Source of the DNA: an uncultured bacterium
Lineage (GTDB): Bacteria > Planctomycetota > Phycisphaerae > Sedimentisphaerales > Anaerobacaceae
Length of the DNA: 13,019 nucleotides
NCBI GenBank assembly: GCA_913009865.1
Contig: CAJVYK010000041.1
Location: 1 to 13,019 of the forward strand
Direction of reading: 5' to 3'
Shown here: piece by piece, positions 1 through 6,685 of the stretch
How positions within the stretch are numbered: position 1 is the stretch's first letter
How the letters are laid out: each line of letters opens with the position of its first letter
Program-made: the position numbers and the translations under genes
Notes under the pieces: model-generated
What the model was told of the DNA's origin: nothing
The model's database searches: none
Seen by the model: only the letters and a program-made list of their open reading frames with translations

Positions 1-2
1 AC

Positions 3-1193
3 AACATTGCACGTGATAAGAACATCGACAAGGAATCGATATTTGTGGATTTGGAAGAGGCGATGGTCTCGGCGGCGAGGAAGCATTTTGGTGAGTTAGA
101 CAGTGAAATAGTCGTACATATCGACCGCAGTAGCGGAGAGGTTACGGCCTTTAAGGACGCTGAGCAAATCGATATAAAGCAGCTTGGTCGAATCCCCGCT
201 CAGACGGCAAAGCAGGTAATGATACAGAAGATAAGGGCCGATGAAAGAGACAGCATCTATGCCGATTTTGTTCAGCGCAAGGGCGAAATCATAAGCGGCT
301 CGGTCGTGCGATACGAAGGCGGAACACTGATTGTCAGTTTGAACCATCGGACAGAAGGTTTTATGCCAAAGTCCGAACAGATAATGGGGCAGACGCATCG
401 GCCAAGCGAGAGGATTCGCTGCCTGATTCTTGATGTGAAAGAGGCATCCAACCAGGTTAAGATTATTCTTTCGCGAACGCATCCTGATTTTATCCGCCGA
501 TTGTTCGAGTTAGAGGTGCCTGAAATTACGGAAAATATTATTGAAATAAGAGTGCTGGCAAGAGAAGCCGGCTACCGAACCAAGGTTGCGGTTGCATCGC
601 TCGATGAAAAAGTTGACCCCGTTGGAGCGTGCGTCGGTGTGCGCGGCAGCAGAATAAAGAACATAGTTTATGAGCTTGGCGGTGAAAAAATAGATATCGT
701 CCGCTGGAATGAGTCTTCCCAAGTGCTTATCACAAATGCGCTGATGCCGGCAAAAGTCAGTGAAATCGCCCTGTGTTTCGAATTGGGAAGAGCGACTGTG
801 GTTGTGGATGAAGACCAGCTCAGTCTGGCTATCGGAAAGCATGGCCAGAACGTGCGATTGGCTGCGAGACTGACCGGATGGGATATCGATATACTAACGC
901 CGGAAGAATACAATCAGGGTGTTGAGCGATTGACGAATTGTGTTAAAAATGTCCAAGCCGCTGATGATATGATGGTTGACAAGCTGATTGCACTGGGCAT
1001 TATATCCGTTTTGGATTTGGATGATGTGGGGGCTGGGCCGTTGATTAAAGAGCTGAATATAGACGCTGACCTTGCTGAAAAGTTGGTTGCGGCTGCAGTC
1101 GAAGAGGCAAAACAACTGGCGGCTGAGGCGAAACAGAACCAGGCGGAAAAACAGATGGCTCAGCAGACAGAATCAGCGGATAATGAACAATGA
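3..1193 (+). CDS. nusA: Transcription termination/antitermination factor NusA, 5' end missing
   Basis: NusA binds RNA polymerase and nascent RNA and modulates pausing, termination and antitermination in the cytoplasm. The reading frame is open to the window edge: codons from base 3 read NIARDKNIDKESIFVD, which matches the conserved NusA N-terminus, so the GTG at 45 is not the start and roughly ten residues probably lie outside. Going down the protein there is an N-terminal RNAP-binding domain, an S1 domain (about 270-480, with GSVVRYEGG and EGFMPKSEQ), KH1 (about 540-735, with VDPVGACVGVRGSRIK) and KH2 (about 740-900, with LAIGKHGQNVRLAARLTGW). A single C-terminal helix-hairpin-helix module follows (about 960-1110), then a charged tail. 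E. coli-type duplicated acidic repeats are absent, as in many phyla. infB follows 49 bp later. Identification is firm; only the 5' end is incomplete. Confidence 0.97.
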   Translation, partial: NIARDKNIDKESIFVDLEEAMVSAARKHFGELDSEIVVHIDRSSGEVTAFKDAEQIDIKQLGRIPAQTAKQVMIQKIRADERDSIYADFVQRKGEIISGSVVRYEGGTLIVSLNHRTEGFMPKSEQIMGQTHRPSERIRCLILDVKEASNQVKIILSRTHPDFIRRLFELEVPEITENIIEIRVLAREAGYRTKVAVASLDEKVDPVGACVGVRGSRIKNIVYELGGEKIDIVRWNESSQVLITNALMPAKVSEIALCFELGRATVVVDEDQLSLAIGKHGQNVRLAARLTGWDIDILTPEEYNQGVERLTNCVKNVQAADDMMVDKLIALGIISVLDLDDVGAGPLIKELNIDADLAEKLVAAAVEEAKQLAAEAKQNQAEKQMAQQTESADNEQ

Positions 1194-1197
1194 AAAC

Positions 1198-1239
1198 GTG
1201 AAGAGTATCTCGTGAAGTGTGAAGCGTGATACGAAATTA
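1198..1239 (+). repeat. Heptad repeat spacer between nusA and infB
   Basis: The spacer divides into six consecutive 7-bp units: GTGAAGA, GTATCTC, GTGAAGT, GTGAAGC, GTGATAC, GAAATTA. It starts five bases after the nusA stop and ends just before the infB ATG. A 21-bp stretch of it (1206-1226) recurs exactly on the minus strand at 9498-9518, across the thiC stop. No clear Shine-Dalgarno is visible within it. Confidence 0.7.
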
Positions 1240-1242
1240 AAA

Positions 1243-3861
1243 ATGGCAGCTACGAGAGTTTACATTTTGGCAAAAGAGCTTGGCGTAAAAAGCTCTGCGA
1301 TTGTGAAAAAGTGCCAGGACGAGAATCTGGACATTAAGAACCATATGTCAACGATTTCGGCCGGCCTGGCGGCGACTATTCGAGAATGGTTCAGCGAGGG
1401 AGAGCATACAACAACGGTTGAGACAGCAAAAAAAGTGGACTTAAAGAAGGTTCGAGTTAGAAAGAAGCGAAAACCAAAGCAAAAAGAGCCGGTAAAAGAA
1501 GCAAAAACAGAGAAGGCAGAGCAGACCAAGCCAGACGCTGAGTCCGCAGTCGAAACAGCTGCCGAAACAGGAGCGGAACAGCCGGAATCCCAGAGCAACG
1601 GGACATCTGTGCTAATCGCAGAAGAGCTAAAACCGACAGAAGAACCCAAAGAACAGGAACCAGAACTGATATTACCCGCCGGGCCAATGTTGGAAAAGCC
1701 GGAACCGGCTAAACTGAGCGGACCACAGGTTGTTCGAGTCGAATCACCGGAGCCGAAACGACCGGTAAGACCAAGGCAAAGACCAAGGCCGAGAGCCAGA
1801 CACGATGAGCCGGTTACCGAGCCGTTGATGGGTAACAAGCAGGGTGACCAATTAGCTTCAGCTTCGATAAAGGATAAGAAACATTCGCCAAAAAGACACG
1901 GAGAGAGAACGCATGGTCGCCGGCAAGACGGTCGGGATGCGGAGACTGTAAAAAGATCTAAATTCGATAATCAACGGCGGCAAAGAGATATTGAAGAAAG
2001 ACGGGCACGGCTTAGTGCGGCCGGCGGTGAAGGGCTGCGAGTAAGGCCGAGCAGGAAAATCGCTACCAAGGGCAGTGGCGGCGCCGCTGTAGTTGCCAGG
2101 CCGACAAAAGCAGTTGTAAGCGAGCCGGTTACCGTAAAAGAACTGTCTGCAGCTTTGGCGGCTAAATCAACGGATATTGTTTTTAAGTTGATGCAGCAGG
2201 GCGTAATGGCTACGGCTAATCAAGTTATAAGTCCAGATGTCGCAGAACTGGTTGCTCTGGAATTCGGCTGTGAGTTGACCGTGGAACGCAGGAGTACGCT
2301 GGAAGAGCAGATACGGGCTGAATTCGAAGAACGTCCAAAAGAGAATCTCAAAAATCGGTCGGTTGTGGCTACAATGCTGGGACACGTTGACCACGGCAAG
2401 ACCAGCTTGCTGGATAAGATACGGTCAACGCAAGTTACCGCCGGCGAGGCGGGCGGGATTACACAGCATATCGGCGCATATCAGGTCAGCCGGGGCGATA
2501 GCAAGGTAACGTTCCTCGATACGCCGGGACATGAAGCCTTTACAGCTATGCGGGCCAGGGGCGCCAATATGACCGATGTGGTTGTGCTGGTGGTTGCCGC
2601 CGACGACGGCGTGATGCCGCAAACCATCGAGGCGATAGCGCACGCCAAAGCGGCGGAAGTGCCGGTTATTGTGGCATTGAACAAAACAGATTTGCCCGGC
2701 GTTGATTACAATCGTGTTTACTCACAGTTATCCGAACATGGGTTGACTCCGGCTGAATGGGGTGGAGATACCGAAATTGTTAAAACCAGCGCGATTACCG
2801 GTGAGGGTATTGACGATTTGCTCGAACATCTCGATTATATAACCGAATTGCTCGAGCTTAAAGCCGATGATACCATCCCGGCGACCGGTTGGATCGTTGA
2901 GGCGAAGATGTCAGCCAGGCGAGGGGTGGTGGCAACGCTGTTGATTAAGGAAGGCCGACTACGCAAGGGCGATGTGGTGCTGGCTGGATGTGCCTTTGGC
3001 AGAGTGAAGGCATTGAAGAACAGTTACGGCAAAAGCATAAAGGCAGCTACAAGCTCTATGCCGGTGGAAATAACGGGTCTAAGCGTGCCGCCACGGGCAG
3101 GCGATAGATTCTACTGCCTGGATAATATCAACAGGGCTAAAGCCGCCGCTGAGGAAAACCAGGTACTCTCAAGGGAAAGTACTCTGGCAAAACGAACTCA
3201 GGTGACGATGGATAATTTATTCAGCCAGATAGAGGCCGGCAGTATCAAAGAATTAAATATTATCATCCGGGCCGATGTGCAGGGCTCGGTCGATGTTTTA
3301 ACGAAATATTTGTCTGAGCTGAGCACCGAAGAAGTGAAAATCAAAATCTTGCACGCTTCACCGGGCGCAATTACTGAAGGTGATGTTGTGCTTGCCGAGG
3401 CATCGAACGCTATTATTATCGGCTTTAACGTCGTCAGTGAAGAGCACGTATTAAAAAAAGCCGATGCCAGGGGGGTTGATATAAGACTCTACACTGTAAT
3501 CTACCGTATAACCGAAGATTTGCAGAAATCTATGGTTGGGCTGCTTGAGCCGGAGGAGATAGAAAAACCCCTCGGAAGGGCTACGGTAAGAGCTACCTTT
3601 AAGGTTTCAAAAGTCGGTACGATAGCGGGCTGCTATGTCAATGACGGGATCGTGAAAAAGAAGGCGAAGGTACGCCTGATACGAGACAGTATTGTAATCA
3701 GAGATGACTTAACTATAGATTCGCTAAAACATTTCAAAGATGATGCTCGTGAGGTCAAGGCGGGTTTGGAGTGTGGCATTAAGATAGTGAAATTCGACGA
3801 TATTAAGGTCGATGATGTGCTTGACTTCTATGAAATTGTCAAGGTGGCCAGAACACTTTGA
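1243..3861 (+). CDS. infB: Translation initiation factor IF-2
   Basis: IF-2 is the GTPase that delivers initiator fMet-tRNA to the 30S subunit and promotes subunit joining. The chosen ATG gives 872 residues starting MAATRVYILAKELGV, the usual IF2 N-terminal helical domain; an in-frame GTG at 1219 lies inside a repeat and would add eight atypical residues. Residues ~60-300 are a long, low-complexity, Lys/Arg/Glu/Pro-rich linker typical of large IF2 isoforms. The GTPase domain has G1 GHVDHGKT (~380), G2 around GGITQHIG, G3 DTPGH (~426), G4 NKTD (~480) and G5 SAITGEG (~516). EF-Tu-like domain II, a linker helix and the C-terminal fMet-tRNA-binding domains are present to the natural stop. G4 reads NKTD where NKID/NKMD is commoner, a tolerated variant. 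It sits between nusA and rbfA, as expected. No clear Shine-Dalgarno is seen. Confidence 0.97.
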   Translation: MAATRVYILAKELGVKSSAIVKKCQDENLDIKNHMSTISAGLAATIREWFSEGEHTTTVETAKKVDLKKVRVRKKRKPKQKEPVKEAKTEKAEQTKPDAESAVETAAETGAEQPESQSNGTSVLIAEELKPTEEPKEQEPELILPAGPMLEKPEPAKLSGPQVVRVESPEPKRPVRPRQRPRPRARHDEPVTEPLMGNKQGDQLASASIKDKKHSPKRHGERTHGRRQDGRDAETVKRSKFDNQRRQRDIEERRARLSAAGGEGLRVRPSRKIATKGSGGAAVVARPTKAVVSEPVTVKELSAALAAKSTDIVFKLMQQGVMATANQVISPDVAELVALEFGCELTVERRSTLEEQIRAEFEERPKENLKNRSVVATMLGHVDHGKTSLLDKIRSTQVTAGEAGGITQHIGAYQVSRGDSKVTFLDTPGHEAFTAMRARGANMTDVVVLVVAADDGVMPQTIEAIAHAKAAEVPVIVALNKTDLPGVDYNRVYSQLSEHGLTPAEWGGDTEIVKTSAITGEGIDDLLEHLDYITELLELKADDTIPATGWIVEAKMSARRGVVATLLIKEGRLRKGDVVLAGCAFGRVKALKNSYGKSIKAATSSMPVEITGLSVPPRAGDRFYCLDNINRAKAAAEENQVLSRESTLAKRTQVTMDNLFSQIEAGSIKELNIIIRADVQGSVDVLTKYLSELSTEEVKIKILHASPGAITEGDVVLAEASNAIIIGFNVVSEEHVLKKADARGVDIRLYTVIYRITEDLQKSMVGLLEPEEIEKPLGRATVRATFKVSKVGTIAGCYVNDGIVKKKAKVRLIRDSIVIRDDLTIDSLKHFKDDAREVKAGLECGIKIVKFDDIKVDDVLDFYEIVKVARTL

Positions 3862-3895
3862 ATTGACTATTGACAATTGAATATTGAATATTGTA
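3858..3895 (+). repeat. Heptad repeat directly at the infB stop codon
   Basis: The infB stop (TGA) is the first part of a 7-bp repeat run: after GAATT come GACTATT, GACAATT, GAATATT and GAATATT (3865-3892). The period is the same as in the nusA/infB and rbfA/HhH spacers although the unit sequence differs. Confidence 0.65.
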
Positions 3896-3930
3896 AAAGA
3901 AGTCAGGATTCAGGACCAAGAGTAAATAGA

Positions 3931-4092
3931 TAAACTGACCGATTCTGTTTTTTTGACACAGATTTACGCAGATTAACACTGTTTTTAACAAGTTGGATTC
4001 CTGCTTTCGCAGGAATGACAAATGTCTTTATCCTATTGTTAAACCTGTACTTATATTAAAATTTAACTCAAAATCGGTCAGTTTGACCAAAT
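3931..4092. mobile_element. MITE-like element A, between infB and rbfA
   Basis: A ~160-bp non-coding element. Terminal inverted repeats are 13 bp and perfect (AAACTGACCGATT at 3932-3944, AATCGGTCAGTTT at 4072-4084). The 10-bp sequence AGTAAATAGA occurs immediately left (3921-3930) and right (4093-4102), like a target duplication, although eight extra bases lie between the right repeat and the right copy. Inside are a second inverted repeat (TTTAACAA 3984-3991, TTGTTAAA 4036-4043), a CACAGATTTACGCAGATTAA stretch of the kind dispersed in many environmental genomes, and a hairpin at 3997-4016. A second element with the same ends lies after hisG. No transposase is encoded, so mobilisation would have to be in trans. 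Its right end is a few bases from the rbfA start. Element status is inferred from structure alone. Confidence 0.65.
3997..4016. repeat. 20-bp ATTCCTGC/GCAGGAAT palindrome (hairpin) inside element A
   Basis: Perfect 8-bp stem, ATTCCTGC and GCAGGAAT, with a TTTC loop, followed by GACA. The layout (20 bp, ATTCC...GGAAT) is like the dRS3 repeats of Neisseria, but homology is not implied. A copy with the identical stem and a 48-nt loop lies at 5270-5333. Confidence 0.75.
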
Positions 4093-4105
4093 AGTAAATA
4101 GACAG

Positions 4106-4477
4106 ATGCCGACCAGAAGACAGGAAAAAGTGGCTCGCCTGGTTAAAGAAGCGGTCAGTGACGCTATTGCCAGTCATCTTAGCGACCCGCGTATCGAGGG
4201 ATTCGTAAGCGTTACAAGAGTTGAGATGGCCCCTGATTTGCGCAGTGCTGAGGTATATCTTAGTATTTTTGGCAAAAATGAAGTCTCACAGAACAAAACT
4301 TTTGTGGCAATAACGCACGCAAGGGTGCGGATACAATCGCTGTTGGCCGGCAGAATACAGAGTAAATTCTGCCCTGTTTTGCGCTTTCACAGGGATGAGA
4401 AATTCAAAAAGACAATGGAGATTATGAACATTATAAACCAGGCGGTCAGCGGGCTGGAAAAGAAGGATGTTGAATAA
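4106..4477 (+). CDS. rbfA: Ribosome-binding factor A
   Basis: RbfA is a small KH-type RNA-binding protein needed for late maturation of the 30S subunit (16S 5' end) and for cold adaptation. The 123 residues match the family in length and pattern: an N-terminal helix with VARLVKEAVSDAI, then DPRIEGFVSVTRVEMAPDLR with the conserved VT.V..s.DL core, the AEVYLSIFG strand, a helix with ARVRIQSLLAGRI, and the C-terminal PVLRFHRDEKF motif. The ATG at 4106 gives a normal N-terminus. No Shine-Dalgarno precedes it; the upstream bases belong to the flank of element A, which separates it from infB. Its stop codon is the first part of a heptad repeat array. The usual downstream truB is absent here. Confidence 0.96.
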   Translation: MPTRRQEKVARLVKEAVSDAIASHLSDPRIEGFVSVTRVEMAPDLRSAEVYLSIFGKNEVSQNKTFVAITHARVRIQSLLAGRIQSKFCPVLRFHRDEKFKKTMEIMNIINQAVSGLEKKDVE

Positions 4478-4528
4478 CGAATATTGAATAACGAATAACG
4501 AATAACGAATAACGAAGTACGAAATATG
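4473..4528 (+). repeat. Eight-unit heptad array spanning the rbfA stop to the next start codon
   Basis: Exactly eight 7-bp units without interruption: AATAACG, AATATTG, AATAACG four times, AAGTACG, AAATATG. The first unit contains the rbfA stop (TAA 4475-4477); the last contains the start codon of the following gene (ATG 4526-4528). The whole 48-bp spacer therefore consists of repeat and contains no Shine-Dalgarno. Confidence 0.85.
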
Positions 4529-5233
4529 AAAGACAGTAAAGAGTACTCTCGAAAAATACGTGAGCTGTACCGCTCATTAAAACGTAAATATCCGAAGGTC
4601 CAAAAAGTTACGTACGATGACCCCGTGGAAGCGATTGTCTATGCTGTCGTTAGCGAAAATACCAGCGAGACGGCGGCGCAATCCGCTATTAAGAGAATCG
4701 CTGATAATTTTGTTGATTTGAACGACTTACGCGTTTCGTTAACAGAAGAGATTGTCGAGATGTTGGGGGCGGATACGCCTCTTACAAGAGATACAGCTTC
4801 GGCGCTTTCCAGAGCTTTAGGCGCCGTATTCGTCGAGTATAATACGGTCAGTCTGGAGGCGTTGAAGAGAATCGGCAAACGGCCGGCCAGACAAGCTCTT
4901 GAGAAAATAGACGGAACCAGTCCTTTCGTGGTCGATTATTGCATGCTCACGTCTTTGCAAGGCCACGCCATACCACTTACAAAAAAAATGATAGAATATT
5001 TAAGAAGCAACAAAATGGTTCATTCTACGGCCGACGAGCAGCAGATAGAAGGGTTTTTAGCCAGGCAGATTTCGGCTGAAAATGCTTATGAATTCTACGC
5101 TCTTCTGCGACGACAGAGCGAATCGCGAAGGGCCAAGAGAAAAACAAAGAAAAAAACCACTCCTAAAGTAAAAACTAAAGCGGCAGCTAAAACCAAAAAG
5201 AAAGTAAGTAAAACGAAAAAATGTAAAAAATAA
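4526..5233 (+). CDS. HhH-GPD (endonuclease III-like) protein, catalytic residues apparently lost, Lys-rich C-tail
   Basis: A 235-residue protein resembling the HhH-GPD base-excision fold. Residues ~30-80 (DPVEAIVYAVVSENTSETAA, then helices) fit the Nth region SPFELLIAVLLSAQATD, and 124-136 (ALEKIDGTSPFVV) occupies the helix-hairpin-helix place of ALLALPGVGRKTA. By-eye alignment puts Phe134 where Nth has its catalytic Lys120, and Leu151/Thr152 where it has Asp138. The HhH glycines are mostly replaced, and the C-terminal four-cysteine iron-sulfur motif is absent; only two cysteines occur in the whole protein. Residues ~200-235 are a Lys/Thr/Ala-rich tail resembling histone H1-type or other nucleic-acid-binding tails. 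It may be a DNA-binding or structural paralogue rather than a glycosylase. It lies between rbfA and hisG on the same strand. The fold is fairly sure, the function unknown. Confidence 0.7.
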   Translation: MKDSKEYSRKIRELYRSLKRKYPKVQKVTYDDPVEAIVYAVVSENTSETAAQSAIKRIADNFVDLNDLRVSLTEEIVEMLGADTPLTRDTASALSRALGAVFVEYNTVSLEALKRIGKRPARQALEKIDGTSPFVVDYCMLTSLQGHAIPLTKKMIEYLRSNKMVHSTADEQQIEGFLARQISAENAYEFYALLRRQSESRRAKRKTKKKTTPKVKTKAAAKTKKKVSKTKKCKK

Positions 5234-5234
5234 A

Positions 5235-5369
5235 AAAGCCACAGAGAACACAGAGATAAAAAATTATAGATTCCTGCTCCTTCGACTGCGCTCAGTCCTA
5301 TGGACTCCCAAGGAGGACAGGTTCTGCAGGAATGACAATCCGTTAAATCTGTGCGATCTGCGGCAAAAA
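5235..5369. repeat. Composite intergenic repeat between HhH gene and hisG
   Basis: The whole 164-bp spacer is repeat-like and non-coding. Outer arms are imperfectly inverted: GCCACAGAGAACACAGAG (5238-5255) against TCTGTGCGATCTGCGGC (5348-5364). Within them is a hairpin stem ATTCCTGC/GCAGGAAT (5270-5277, 5326-5333), followed by GACA. The loop of that hairpin holds TTCGACTGCGCTCAG (5281-5295) plus a small AGTCC-TAT-GGACT stem (5294-5306) and a CTCCTT/AAGGAG pair. It reads as one repeat family inside another. Confidence 0.65.
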
Positions 5370-5397
5370 ATATAAAGAAGGGATTGGCTATTATCAA

Positions 5398-6273
5398 ATG
5401 TCGGAAAAGGTATTAAAATTAGGTATTCCCGCAGGTAGTCTGCAAAAGGCGACGATTGAGCTTTTCGGCAGAGCAGGGTTCAATATTGCTGATTCTGAAA
5501 GAAGCTTCCAGCCGCACATAGATGACGAGCAGATAGAGCTGATTGTGCTGAGAGCTCAGGAGATGAGCAGATATGTCGCCGACGGTATTCTCGACGCCGG
5601 CATTACCGGCTATGACTGGATAGTGGAGAACGGCTTAGATGTGGTTGAGGTTGCCGAGCTTGCCTACAGCAAAGCAACCAGCAAACCGGCCAGGTGGGTA
5701 TTGGCTGTGCCTAATGAATCGAAAGTGACAAAGCCGGAAGATTTAGAAGGGTGCATAGTTGCAACCGAGCTGGTCAACGTGACAAAGAAATATTTCGCAG
5801 ATAAAAAAACGAGTGTAAAAATCGAATTCAGCTGGGGCGCTACCGAGGTAAAGGCCCGGCTGGTGGATGCGATAGTGGAACTTACCGAAACCGGCGCATC
5901 ACTGAGGGCAAATAATCTGCGAATAATAGATGCCGTGATAACCTCTACGACAAGGTTCATTGCAAATGAGAAGGCCTGGCAGGATAAATTCAAACGGGAA
6001 AAGATAGAAGACGTTGTCGTTTTACTTAAGGCGGCAATCGATGCCCGCAGTAAAGTCGGTTTGAAAATGAACGTAAAAAAGGCCGACCTGGAATCGACAC
6101 TGAAGGTTCTGCCTGCTGAAAAAAGCCCGACTGTTTCGAGCTTGGCTGATTCCGATTATGTGGCGATAGAAGTGATTATCGAAGAGAAAATCGAACGGTC
6201 ACTTGTTCCAGCTTTGAAGCGGGCGGGTGCGTCGGGAATAATCACTTATCCTCTTAATAAAGTCATCCACTAA
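5398..6273 (+). CDS. hisG: ATP phosphoribosyltransferase, long form with regulatory domain
   Basis: HisG catalyses the first step of histidine synthesis: ATP + PRPP to phosphoribosyl-ATP. At 291 residues it is the long (HisG-L) form, which does not need HisZ. Catalytic domain signatures: KLGIPAGSLQKATIELF near the N-terminus, VADGILDAGITGYDW (~60-75) and the PRPP-binding ELTETGASLRANNLR (~160-175). The last ~75 residues (GLKMNV, LPAEKSPTVSSLADSDYVA, GASGIITYPLNKVI) are the ACT-like HisG_C domain that binds histidine, so feedback inhibition is expected. A purine-rich AAGAAGGG lies ~14 nt before the ATG, rather far for a normal Shine-Dalgarno. No other his gene is in view. The stop codon lies inside the direct repeat flanking element B. 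Identification is firm. Confidence 0.96.
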   Translation: MSEKVLKLGIPAGSLQKATIELFGRAGFNIADSERSFQPHIDDEQIELIVLRAQEMSRYVADGILDAGITGYDWIVENGLDVVEVAELAYSKATSKPARWVLAVPNESKVTKPEDLEGCIVATELVNVTKKYFADKKTSVKIEFSWGATEVKARLVDAIVELTETGASLRANNLRIIDAVITSTTRFIANEKAWQDKFKREKIEDVVVLLKAAIDARSKVGLKMNVKKADLESTLKVLPAEKSPTVSSLADSDYVAIEVIIEEKIERSLVPALKRAGASGIITYPLNKVIH

Positions 6274-6274
6274 C

Positions 6275-6441
6275 TCAAACTGACCGAGGCCAGTTTGAAA
6301 AATTAAAAATCAAAGTGTAAAAATCAAAATTGCGGAATCCCGACGAAGTCGGAATGACTTTTTGATTGTTTTTTATTTTACCGAACATATTATTAAATAA
6401 TGAGTTATAGCAATTTTGGGCCGTAAATCGGTCAGTTTGAA
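6275..6441. mobile_element. MITE-like element B, immediately after hisG
   Basis: A ~165-bp non-coding element with perfect 13-bp terminal inverted repeats, TCAAACTGACCGA (6275-6287) and TCGGTCAGTTTGA (6428-6440). The 7-bp sequence CACTAAC flanks it on both sides (6268-6274, 6442-6448), as expected of a target-site duplication; the left copy contains the hisG stop. A partial extra copy of the end (CCAGTTTGA) lies at 6290-6298. Inside are AATCAAAA/TTTTGATT (6322-6329, 6360-6367) around a hairpin CCGAC-GAA-GTCGG (6340-6352). It shares its ends with element A (3931-4092), but the interiors are mostly different. No ORF is carried. The T-rich stretch after the hairpin might also end hisG transcription; that is speculative. 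Confidence 0.72.
6332..6358. repeat. GGAATCC/GGAATGAC hairpin inside element B
   Basis: CGGAATCC, then a CCGAC-GAA-GTCGG hairpin, then GGAATGAC. It has the same right edge (GGAATGAC) and similar size as the palindromes at 3997-4016 and 5270-5333, so three consecutive plus-strand spacers carry one member each. Confidence 0.6.
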
Positions 6442-6636
6442 CACTAACTTGATTGCACTCGAACATAAATCACTTCTGAATTAACGATAGAGTTCAGCGT
6501 AGCCACTATCCGCTGTTACTACCCATTATTATTATTGTAGGGGTATCCATTTTTGACGTAAATAGAAAATAGGGCGACTGCCCAATTAACGTTCAGTGGA
6601 GAATTTTGTTGCAAAGTTGCCCTCTATTATTGACAA

Positions 6637-6664
6637 TCGATAATCGTAAATCGTAAATCGTAAA
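6637..6664 (+). repeat. Heptad repeat (TCGTAAA x3) upstream of lptF
   Basis: ATCGATA followed by three perfect TCGTAAA units at 6644-6650, 6651-6657 and 6658-6664. Same 7-bp period as the other plus-strand junctions. It ends 37 bp before the lptF ATG, with a different repeat family in between. Confidence 0.7.
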
Positions 6665-6670
6665 CTTGTG

Positions 6671-6685
6671 GTGAGCGAAGTCGAA
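6671..6685 (-). repeat. TTCGACTTCGCTCAC repeat copy
   Basis: Read on the minus strand this is TTCGACTTCGCTCAC, one member of a small family with 5281-5295 (TTCGACTGCGCTCAG) and 8349-8358 (CTTCGCTCAG). Similar short elements are dispersed in many environmental bacterial genomes. It lies just before the lptF start. Confidence 0.55.

Noticed and set aside
1219..1242. GTG at 1219 as the infB start
   Set aside because: The eight extra residues come from the heptad repeat; the ATG at 1243 gives the conserved IF2 N-terminus.
1260..1838. 192-residue open frame on the minus strand inside infB
   Set aside because: It lies opposite the low-complexity Lys/Glu/Pro linker of IF-2; its Ser/Gly/Phe-rich composition is the mirror of that bias and no family is recognisable.
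3839..4021. 60-residue minus-strand ORF in the infB/rbfA spacer
   Set aside because: It is formed by the repeats and the hairpin of element A; no family resemblance.
4473..4528. CRISPR array
   Set aside because: Units are contiguous 7-mers without spacers of unique sequence, and no cas genes are present.
6630..6659. TTGACA...TAAATC promoter for lptF
   Set aside because: Both hexamers belong to the repeat sequence (a similar TTGACAAT occurs at 3870) and the -10 match is poor; kept only as a possibility.
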